Shown here in pieces: positions 26,501-38,500 of a stretch of DNA of 64,000 bases. This DNA comes from Pachypanchax playfairii (lineage: Eukaryota > Chordata > Actinopteri > Cyprinodontiformes > Aplocheilidae), in assembly GCA_006937955.1 (NCBI GenBank), contig SSNP01000034.1, forward strand, positions 3,355,690 through 3,419,689, written 5' to 3'. Below the pieces are notes generated by a model. It did not search any database and was not told the origin of the DNA. It worked only from the letters and a program-made list of their open reading frames with translations. The position numbers and the translations under genes were made by a program. How positions within the stretch are numbered: the stretch's first letter is position 1; each line of letters starts with the position of its first letter.

Positions 26501-29500
26501 TTCATCCAGAAATAAAAAGTCTAAAATACTGCACTTTCGGCTGTTCGTTTACCTCCCCACACTTCCACTGCGGTCGGTTGATGACTCAGAGTCTCTATCT
26601 GAAGACGAGGCACCTCCTGAAGAGCTGTAAAGCTCTCATTAGTACCTGTGCGGTCACATTGTTACTGTCATCGAACTGCACAGGTCCTTCATCACCGTCA
26701 TCATCAGTCAACCAACGCAACGCTGTAGTCATAACGGCACACGATGCAGAGCGGAGCGCTCAGCTTTTCCCCTGTTAATAGACGCGTATTTCTCCGTACT
26801 GGTCCACCAGCGCTTCTGCTCCTCTGTTTATTCAGAGCTATTTATTCACCATGTATAAGTAAATAACATCATTAAATAATTGAAGAGAGCTTGTTTTAAT
26901 TACTCCTGGTACATTGTTCATCTTGAATTGACAACTCCTCTCTCTCTCACTCTTTCGGGGAAAGAGTCTTTCCCCATTTGTGTTAAGACACCCAAACTCC
27001 CCCCCCAACTTAGTCAATACACTCCATTGCACTGTGTGTGTTGTGTTTATTTTCATCTCTAGATACACAAATAAGACTGCATTTGTCAATTGCATTATTT
27101 TATTTTGAAGAATCGCTTTTATTTTCAAAATTGGGGGGTCTCGAACCAATTAAATGCGATAAGTGAGAGATTACTGTAAATGTGTCTATCCCAGATGCTG
27201 AAAGCTGTAAAATAGGAGGATTCAGGACCTTTAAATTATATGTAATTTTAATTGTTAATTGAAACTTTTTGCAGCCTCTTGGCCGGGATTCGCTTGAAAA
27301 TAGGTTTTTAATCTCAATGGGACTTTCCTGGTTACATGAAGGTTAAATAAAAATAAAAATGTTTACAAACTCACAAGAGAAATATCAACATGGGGAATTT
27401 TGAATGCCCAATTTCACCAACAGCTTCATGGTCATTCTGTCATTCCTTCATTTGGTGCTCTGCTGGTAGCAGTTCGCTAACTAGAACATTACCACTGAAC
27501 AAGATCTGTAAAACTATGAAAAGCAAATTCATAAAAAGACCAGAAGGAGCTGCAGTTTCACTGATTTTCTGCAGACTTTTGACACTGCAGGTGTTGGGGC
27601 ATAAACCTAATAAAAAAATCCCTACAACCATTAAGTGATGTTTTTTACATGCATTATAATTGTGTTTGGTTATTTTAAGCATTTGGCAGACTGCTGAGGA
27701 AGTGCATAAAATGTAGGCTATATAAACACAGGAATCAATGAGTTGAACTTGGCTTGAAGCGCTGCAGTATGCCACTCTGTGTGATCAGTCCACAATACTC
27801 TTTAGCAATCTGACTTTTGTTTTGGCAGCACTCAGATCAGTTCAGTTCAATCATACTTTATTAAACCATGAAGGAAAATTAAATAAAACTAGACATATAA
27901 GACCTGAGGTTTGATTTGCACCCAACTGTTCACTTAAACTCAATTATTGCAGGTTTAGATAAACTTACAGATTTACAACCAGATCTAATGATTTAAATAA
28001 CGAGCATTGAATAATGTGCTTCACATTTGTTGTATATATGAACTGAGAGCTATTTAACATGGTAATTTAATAACTCTTTAATAAGTATTGCTGCTAACGT
28101 GGTAGAATTTAGACATGACTCTAGTTTCATTGTTTCTCAGTAATATTACTGCAGCTGTTCAAAGATGTTTATTTGAGTAACTACAAGAGAAAGGAAGCAG
28201 TAGGTTTTTTTAAATTAAGCATCTCCCTCTACTGCCACTTATCTGCAGGAGGTTTGGGTGATTTATCTTCCTATTCACTCATAAAAAGGATCATTGTGGA
28301 CAAGGGTAAGGCTTGGCAAGCCAGTAAATAGTTCACTTTACTCTGTATGTGCTAATAAAAATGCTAATGCTATTGGAAGTGAAGACACGATAGTTTGATG
28401 AAGCAGCAAAGAAAAAGGAAGGAAGTCTTCTCTTCTTATTTCCCTTGCTGTATTTGTGGTGATGGGACAGATAGGGTGAAGGTGGGGGGTCTTATCACAC
28501 TGCACACACACGCTGAGAGCGAGTGATTCATTACAGGTGACAGTCACTGGATATATGCACTGCTTCTGCAGAGGAGGCTGCTGCAGGATATGAAGAGGAG
28601 GCTATAAGATACAGCAGGCTTTCACATATCAAGCTGAACATCAGAAATGCTGCATTCTACACAAAAAGGGTGACGTCTTGTGATTTGTGTAGATACGTCC
28701 AAATGCATGTTCAGAGGAAAATGCTATCTAGGAGCACCACTTCATTTATTTTATGGTTCCATTCACGCTGGGTTTGTGTGTGTAATAAAGGGGGAGGAGG
28801 GTGATGGGGAGATGCAGTATGAAAGCTCCTGAGGTTGGAGTTGTGACTCCATGCAAGGTTCAAACGCAGGTCAGACTTTCAGGCGTGTTTAGCAAGGGTT
28901 AATTAAAAGCAGTGTCAAACATCTGATGCACTGACGCAGTTAAACTAGATTAAATCAGAATTACTGTTTAAAAAAGCAAGATTTTTTTCTTTTCTGTTTT
29001 ATAAGAAAAGACTATGGAATGTGGATGAGAGCAAAAAGTCATCCTGTTTGGAGTTGCTACAGTCTCTGTAGACACTTTTTTTTATTTAAACAACTGTCAT
29101 ACAGACTCATGTGAACCTTAACCCTAACCCTAATCCAGTCCTTCTCAATTAGTGGGGCGCGCCCCCCTGGGGAGGCCCGGTGCCGTGCCGGGGTGGGGGG
29201 CGTTTGCGACAGCTTTTTTGCCGTACTAGAATAAAAGTGTTATTGCACATCCACTACAGTAGGTGGCAGTGGCGCTCTCATTGTCAGAATATGTCACAGG
29301 GCTGCCAACTTAGCAACTTTGAAGGTATTTCTAATGACTATTCAGACCTCCTTTGGGACTTTTTCCCCAAAAAGTGCATAGTGACAAATCTAACAACATT
29401 TCTGACCTTAACTGAAAAGAATTTCGTCAGAAGAACTAATGTTTAATACTACTAAGGATACAATGATATGCAGAGGTGTACTTATAACAACTTAATTGAC

Positions 29501-32500
29501 AAATTATACTATTTAAAATCGCAGGGGGCAGGCACGAAAGAAAATAATTGAGAAGCACTGCCCCAATCAAACAGCTGCAATTTAAAGTCTTCAGCTATGT
29601 AGCACAACACTAACTCTAGATCACCTGTAATGACATGTGGGATACATTTAGATCTGCATTGTCTCAACAATGTTCTAAACATTGTGTGAAAACCTACTTT
29701 AAGCATAAAAAAGCACATTATATAACTGTGTGTATACCTGAACTATATCTTATATTACTCAATGATGGTAAAATGGACCATATATGTTTAAACTAATTAC
29801 CCTGAGCTTAACCTCTACAGACATGTTTCTCTAGTTACCTGTGGTCTAATGACCAAAAACTTTTTAGATAGAATTTAAAAAAAAACTATGTTAAATGAAA
29901 GTGTTGATCATTAAGATGGAAGTCAAGAACTTGTTTTACTTAAAGGTCTAATATCATGCAAAATCAACTGTTTGGAGCTTTTAACCATGTTGTGATGTTA
30001 TTTCCTTATTTACAAAACCCCCAGGGTGGTTTTTGGCTAAATCACGCATTTCTCAGTAATCCTCGTGCATCCTGAGCAGCTGTTCTCCCCTGGTATAAAC
30101 AACTGACTCATAACATAGTGACATAACGCTGTCAAACCAGGAAGTACCCGACGTGTCCGCAGTGTCCCTGCAGAATAAACACACGGCCTCTCTTCACAGG
30201 CGCAAGCTGCAAGAGTCCGAAGCAAGAAGCACCACTGTTTTGTAGTATTTGACTTTCTAAAAATGTCTCCGCGAAAATGCACATTTGAGAGAGTTACATA
30301 CCTGTACTTTATTCACGTAGCTCAAGGCTATGTCATGAAATGGGCGGCACTCACAGGGGATGAGGTGGGATTTTAGGTAAACTGAGCGTTTTACTTCCAG
30401 GTTGTAGAATAACTCCAGGATATAAGTTATATTTGAGAACAAATTAATACTATATAACATCAAAGGGGATATTTTATCATATATGTACCTAGAGGTTGAA
30501 AGTCTTCTAAAACCTTTGCTGGACAAACAGAATAAATTCATTTGTGCAACTTCACAATTAATTGAAGGGTATAGGATCGACCCAGTGACTTTGTTCATTA
30601 TTATCCCCTTTAGACTGGATGGAGGTCATTGGGCAATCATGGAAAGAATGAGCTCAATCTTTTACAGCCTTTCAGTGAGCACTCAATAGCCTCTGAGGTC
30701 TTCCAATAAGTCCTCAGGGATTGTTGAAATGTGTGGTGAATGGACCCACATGAAGGCAGGACTCGAAGACACAAAGGTAAAATCCAAAGGTTTTGTTAAT
30801 GAATGAAACTAAATTGACACTAAAGACTTGACTTGGCTTGACAAATACAAAACTGACTGTCTAAATTTGAATGGCTTGGCATGGTATGAGCACATCAACA
30901 TCCATCAAGCACAGTCACAAACGTATCCTAATGTAGAAGCTAAGAGTAAACAGATAAAGGTGAAGGAAGTAGCTCAAACTGAATTACACAAGAGAACTGA
31001 ATAAAAATAAACATCACAAAAGAATGTGAAACTGAAAGGACCCCATAAAATGACTACAAGCACCAATGAAAACCTTCATTATGAATAAATAGAACAGAAT
31101 GACGCTAAGGCAAACATGGTTGGTTTAATGCACAGACGTCCCTGTCATCATCCAGCCTCAGTTCTTATATCAGCTGGCTTTAGTCATCAAACCCTAACCT
31201 TCTGTGTGGTGTCAGCTATGGGTAGACTAATTACCATGATCCGTTCTGTGTCTCTACATCTTTCTAACAAGAGCAGTGACCATCTGGTTTTTGAGGAGTG
31301 TCTGTTAAATATTACAATTTAGTTGTAGCCTAACTGATTTCAAATCAGTTATTTAAATGAATCCAAATTCACTACACAGAGGCACACAGAGATACTATTA
31401 AAATAAAATAAGTATAATTGAAATTCTGTTAAACAGGCACTTCCGTTAAAACGTTTTTTTCTGAGGTTTCTGTTGAATATTTTAGCTCCACAGGTGTTCT
31501 TACCTTTATAGTGGGTGTGAAAACAGGTCAAAAACTTCTCTTTCAGTTTTTATCTCTCAAACTATGCAGGTGGCGGTAACACCCGAGTTCGAACGGCCTG
31601 TATTTGTTTCGTCACAACTTCTTTGTTCGTTAGTATTCGTCAGCTCCCGCAGTTGAAACCACGCCTAGCATGCTGCTGGCTAAAGGCTGCAGCATAAGAC
31701 GTAGCAAACAGGAAGAGAGAACATCTGATGTTACCATGCGCAGCGGGGCAGGAAACAGTATACCTTGCTCTCATAGGCTAGTTTGTTAGCCAATCTGAGT
31801 CCAGCAAATTCGAATAATGAATATGAACGAGCTGCTGACGAAGCCTGACACGGAACAAGTTTTAAAGAGGTCATTTCATACAAATTTCAGGACTTTGTGG
31901 TTATCACTTAAGTATTAACCAGTAATATGAAACATTTTATATCTAAAAAACGTCAGGAAACACTGATTAACAGACCTTTCAATCTGTCTGCATCAAAATT
32001 CGGGTGGTTCCGGCTCCTTCCGTCAGGCAGCTTCGGCTGCAGCTCGCCATTGCATAGTTTTGAAACTTGTCTAAGTGGATACTCATCGAAAAACATGTTT
32101 ATCTTCATATTTAACATCACTCTGGACCCTCTGATGGCCCTACAATACACTGAGCAACATCAGTGGTTCGGGTCGCGGCCGTGAGTGGGCAGTTCTTTTG
32201 CTGTGTTACGATAACAGCTGTTTGTTGCAGCAGCGCCATTCGCTCCTATAAAGGATAGCAGTTTTGGCTAACTGACCAGAGTTCGTTTTTCGTTAGCATA
32301 ATTTTGGAACATGGAAGAAAAAAGAGTAATGTCTATTGAGACGAGGCAAAGAAAGCTTGAGCAAGACAGAGAAAGAGCTGAAACCAGAGTAAATATCGAC
32401 AAGGCTACACTCGTTGGAATGACCTGCAAAGCAGGTGTTCTGACGATTTATGCTGCCCTGTTGAAAATGGTACCATAGTGCAAATTGACAGCTTATTTCA

Positions 32501-35500
32501 TAATGAGACGCCATTGAAAGTTTATACAGTATTCTTGTTTATAGCGAGTGTGTCCTAATTATTTAAGCACATTTTTATAATAAAGCTCTCTGGGTCCTTG
32601 GTGGCCATTGTTGGGTCCTTCTCCTCTGGGTGTGTCCAAACATTCACCTCTCGCTCTGACAATGCAAAGAAAGTAAAAATAACATCATATTTAGTGCTCC
32701 TGTCTGAAGCTTTTCTTTGATAGATAAAATGTATTTATGGAAAACATAGAAACAAAAAAATAAACAATATATCTGTTTATTGAAGTCAAGACTGTGGAAT
32801 GGCAAATGCACAGAAGGGATCGGTAGCACATCTCAACAGGTAGCATATTTCAACAGAACACTGGTTCCAGCAATGGTCATCTGAGACGTGGTTGTTTACG
32901 ACAGATGTAATTCTGCTTTTCACCACTGGGTGGGAAAAGTGGAAAAGTCATTTAGTACCGCTTTAAATACTCAAGATAGAACAACATTCAAGACTTGCTG
33001 AATTCTTTCCATGAGATTAATAAGACAAGAGCAACAGTTATAAAAACAGAAGTAGTTTAGAAAAGCCAATTACTGCCATGGGTGCATGTGAATGCCTCAT
33101 GTTCACATCAACATATAAATAAAAAGTCTTAAATGTATTAGTATTTTTCTCACATAAGAGCTGGTAGTATATGTGTTACTTTTAATGATACTTTACGCTC
33201 TCTGTGCCCAGAGGGATATCTTCAGCCAACACTTCAGTTTTCTTCAGCAGTCTCTATGCATGATGCTTTTTTCTTCAGTAATTAGCTCTTATGTGTAAGT
33301 GTTATTCTCTCTTGACACTCAAGTTTCTGCTCTGTTTTCTTTCCTCGCAGCCATGAAACGTCCTGGCATGGATGAGAGGAGAGCACAGGCTGACACACAG
33401 CTGACGAGTTGCGCACTAGTTTCCCTGCTGGAACATTAAAGACATTAGGAAGGTGCTTGAGGACTTCAACAGATGAAGCGATTCCCAGAGGAGCATGTGA
33501 CTGATAGGTAGGCTGAGGCAGGGAAAAAGCCAGCGAAGGAATTGAGGTAAGACAGAACCAGAAAAACATTAAGAGCAAAGCACAATCTTCAGACATTAAT
33601 TACATCAACACCAGGGGATTTGTTTTAACCACAGACTACTGCTGCACATACCTGTTAACAAAATCTATTAGAAAAATAAAAAATGTTGCCTGATTTACAC
33701 ACAGAATCGTGCAACTTTAAAGCATCAGTTCAGAGCTTTAAAAGTGGGTCTCTGTGGAAAGTTAATAAATAATTGATATGATACCAGTTGTAGATCGCTC
33801 ACTGAATGACCTAGATACAGAGATTAGTTAACTAATAGCTGGTCCATGTAGGGCCAAGAACAAAGTGGATTGCTGCAGTGTTTAAACAACAAAAATCTAA
33901 AAAAAAATTATGGCAATGCTTGCAAATTCAAAGTTAAATCCCTTTAAACAGCTGTTAATTTTACATTAAACTGTTATTTCAGTTGTATAATTTTATTTGT
34001 GCCAGATGTACCAGAGGCCACAGCTGTATAGTCTATGATTATCACTGACTTCCACATAAGCAACCATGCTAAGTGAAATTGGCACCAATGTACACATAAA
34101 GATTTATAGAGTAAAATTGAACACTTTGTCTGTAAAATAACTGCGGAGGAATATCAGGTTAGAGAGCTTTGTTGAGAAGGTAGTGAAAGTTTTCTGTCTC
34201 CGTCAGATTAGCTACCATTGACTTGTCTATTCATTGTGCCACTGTTGGTTTATTTTTATATGATGTTTGTAATCATATATATAAATGACCACATAGGTCT
34301 TTCAATCCTTAAGTGATGCAGGAAAACACTCACAAACATATCCAAGCCATATAAAAAAAAAGGAGGAAAACGGAGGAGACGACATAGAAAGGAAGCGAAT
34401 AAAAGCAGCTTTCTCCATCTCCCTCCTTTTCTCTGGGGACGTACGTGAGCCACTCTACCATGGCTAAACTGCAGCAAAGCACAATACTGCAGAGATTAAC
34501 CCTAGCCCATATCTTCAGATCACTGGCATGGCTATGAAACACGGAGAGGCTTTGAGAGAGTGTAATAAATGGATTAGTGTGTGAGGGTAACCTGAAAGGA
34601 CAGACAAGAGAGAAGAGAAAAAAACTGGAACATCAAAGATCAGGACCTATCCTACCATTTATATTAGATTACCAGAAACAGGAGGATTAAGATTATCTGG
34701 AGCAGATAAGACTAAAATACTTATTACAAAAATAATGATACATATTTTAGGGATCGTATGGCAGAAAATTACACAAATGTCCTTTTAATCCAGCCTCATC
34801 AGAGGTTCAACATTTTTTGTTACTTTACAAATTTGATCAATTCAGTGAGGCAATTGGGCAATTGTGTTTGTATGAAGATTCGTAATTTTTTCCAGCTTCT
34901 TATCTATGCTACTACTAATACTCAGTGCAGGGCTGCACGATGGCGCAGCTGGTAGAGCTGCTGCCTTGCAGCAAGAAGGACCTGGGTTTAAATCCAGGCT
35001 GGGGCCTTTCTGCATGGAGTTTGCATGTTCTCTCCGTGCATCTGTGGGTTTTCTCCGGGAACTCCGGTTTCCTCCCACAGACCAAAAACATGCAAGAGAT
35101 TAATTGGTGACTCTAAATTGTCCCTAGGTGTGAGTGTGTGTGTGAGTGGTTGTTTGTCTATGTGTGGTCCTGAGATGGACTGGCGACAAGGGACAAGGTG
35201 TCCCCTGGAAAGGTACCCGGATGGATGGATGGATGGATGGATGGATGGATGGATGGATGGATGGATGCATGGATGGATAACTAACTCTGTTGGAAAGATT
35301 GCTCACCTGCCTTGAAGAAAAGCCATTCAGCTTACAAGCACTTTGTGTTTAGAGATTTTGTTATGACAAGAACATTTATTTAAATTAAACCCTTAAATTA
35401 ATTTTTAAATATATATATTTTTTGCATTCAGGGTTGTAAATTGAGCTGAAGGTTATATCATCTAGGGTACATTTTCCAACTTTATCACAGGGCCAACACA

Positions 35501-38500
35501 AAGGATACTGAGATTAACAGCATCCATGCTCTTATAATCAATATAGAATAAAAAACCAAGCTAACATGTGTTAAGACTCTGAAAGAAAGCTGACCTGAAG
35601 CACACCGAGAACACTGAAACACTTAAAGGTTGAATATGGACATTTTCATAAAAAGCATTATTTTAACAAAATAATACCACCACAGGGCGTTTAGAGAGGT
35701 GTAGAATGAAAGTACAGTACTCCCTTTAACAGTTATATTAACAGTAAAATATAATAAAATATTTATTTTGACAGATATGACATTAGCTTTATGTTTACAT
35801 CTACCTGCCAATAGCTGGCAGAGCAGCGGGCACCATTATGGGTTGCCTAATACGGTGAATAGTCCGGCACAGTGAGGCTGGTACTGTGGAGTCTGCCAGT
35901 CAAGCAGCTGCTTTGGAGTCCTGAAGATTTTGTTGTCCTTCTCGGAGAGAACCTACCGGAGAAGATCAGGGGCCAGAATGGGTTTGGTGAGTAATTTTCG
36001 GCATTGTAGCGCACACGGGGGTCGCGAGCCTGGCTCCCCAGTGTCTCAAGGCCAAGTTTTGTTGTTGTAGCTGCAGCAGCTGTGCACCAGATGTTGCTGT
36101 GGCGTGTTCCATATTTCACTTTTAACTAGACATCTCCAAGTGTAGTCAACAAATATAGCTGACGTTTTTAGAATAGGTTGAGATTGGCATTAGAACCCAT
36201 CAGTTAGATTTTGGTTGTGATCTGGGTCTGGATCCAAAAAAAAATTTTTTTGAAGGATTTGGTGTTATTGGCAGTAAAATTACGGTGAATGAGCTGCTTG
36301 GTGGAGATCTGACTCTAAGCCTGCTTGTTTGGAGTTCAATCGTTCCATCCTATGATAAGTTTTTCCATTTCTTTCTGTATATATTTAATTCAACAAAATA
36401 ATAATACAAACCTGTTTTTACCTCTTTATTATCGATGAATGCATGCAAACTGAAGAAGAAGAAAAAAACAAAATCTATTTTAAAGTTAATCTGAAATAAG
36501 TTTTGTGAAACCAGTTCTGAATATTTTCCTTGAACAATCTTGTAAAATCAACAGATGTAGGCCTATTTACAAGTTCAGATTTTTCTTCACTCATTATGGA
36601 CAGTCAGGATGTCTGACAGGGAGATCACATGACACCTAACTGCCACGATGACCACAACTTCTGTATTCTTTAATTAATAACAAAGATACTGTAAATAATC
36701 AAATTACTGTTTAAAATGTTGGGCTACAAATTACAGCTTAAGCTGAAGAGCTGAAGAGTTTTTCTGTATTACTGGTTTTGTTTCAATCATCTATTTCTTT
36801 AAATCAGGACCTCAACTGAAGATACTCTTATCACCCACTTAGAGAGTCGCTGACCTTCTCAGTGGATATGTAATAAAAGCACCAATAGGTTCTGCTGTGT
36901 AAGGTTTACTCTTCACAAGTGAGTGTGTACACACATCTATTATTTATGCAGCGTGTAAGTCAGTTGATAAAATGACTCATTCTTTCCCTTCTGTCACCCA
37001 CAGAGCGATGAGTCAGAATACAGGAGGAATCAGGGTGAATAATAAACCATTCCGCTCCCAAAAGGTTAGCATTCTCCTTTGACTTTTGTTATACCGACAT
37101 ACAGTATAATCATATGATGGTAGAGAAAGATAAAATAGTTATAGTCTTTGCAAAGACTCAAATAATACACATGAACACAGTGAGCTGAAAAAAATTCCAG
37201 GTGCTTTGCAGCTATTTTTGATACCCGAGAGAGAAAGATATTAATATGATCAAATTGCACACATTCAGAAACACACTGACACGCAACTTTTCCTAAGAGT
37301 GGGAGTGATGACACGTCCTACTCATGTATCCAAATACCTGGTGCCATGACAACTCGATGTCGGTTTCTACAGCAATCAAATTATGGGTGAAAAAGTCACC
37401 CACCATCTAATTTTCTGAGCACAACAATGCACAGCAAAGAAAATCCTCAGCAAGTGTCTATTTTTGTTATGTAAAGCAAACTGATCTACTTCATTTGCAT
37501 CTTTCAGATAGCATCTATGTTGCTTTAAAGTTACATTTCTGCTGAGCAAAGAATAATTTTTGGAGTTTCTCCAATGTCTGCTGGCATGTGTTTTTCTCAC
37601 AGCAGCTCTTGGGAAAGGGAGCCAACCCTATGTTGGAGATTGAGGTACATTGAACGTCCACCGAGTCAAACAGCTGCTGCATTTGATTAGCAGCACCATG
37701 AGGCCTGTCTACTTTAAAGACTAGGCTTAAAACCTTCCTTTTAGAATCATTATACACTTAAGGGTAGCTTAGATTATTCTGATTCATCCCTTTAGTTATG
37801 CTATTATAAGCTTAGACTGCTGGACATTTTGCTGTTTGTCTACACTTCGTGTTTGGAGTTGACATTTTTTCAATTTCAATTTTTCGGAGTCACTTTCTTG
37901 TCCCCATTCGGTCGAGGCAGAAACCTGCTCATCCTGGTTCTGGTTCTGCTGGAGGTTTTCTCCTGTTAAAAAAGGAATTTTTTGTCAATTGTTCATGCTG
38001 CTTAGCACGTAGGATGGAGCTCAAAGGAAAATTCAATACAATCTGCTTGTTTCCTTAGATACGACACATTTTATTAATAAGCATTTCTGATTCACTGGAA
38101 CTGATCATATTACAGTTGGGTTGAGCAGTCAGTCAGTCATATTCTGTACTCGCTTGTTCCTGTTCAGGGCTGCAGAGAGCTCGTGCGTGTTTCCAGTGGC
38201 CATTGAAATATACTTGTAGATTTTGTAAAGTCCTTTGAGATGACTTTTGTTGTGAAATGATGTTACATAAATAAACAGATGTGATTTAATTCTCGAAGCA
38301 GCAAGAATGTAGTTATATTTTCACGTGCTTCTTTGTCATTCTGTCTAGTGCTTTTCTTTTAGAGTTTACTTTCTTTTGAATAGGATTGTGTATCGAGAAT
38401 ACAGTGGCAGTCCACGCATTTCACACCTAGACCTTCAGTGGTGCTCAATCTGAATCTCAGTAATTATTTTTTTCTATAACTTTTATTTTCTTTTATTAAA

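Noticed and set aside
34938..34996. Functional tRNA gene
   Set aside because: A- and B-box-like words exist but no cloverleaf could be drawn and the sequence continues as a known type of SINE-like repeat. The same applies to 53727-53780.
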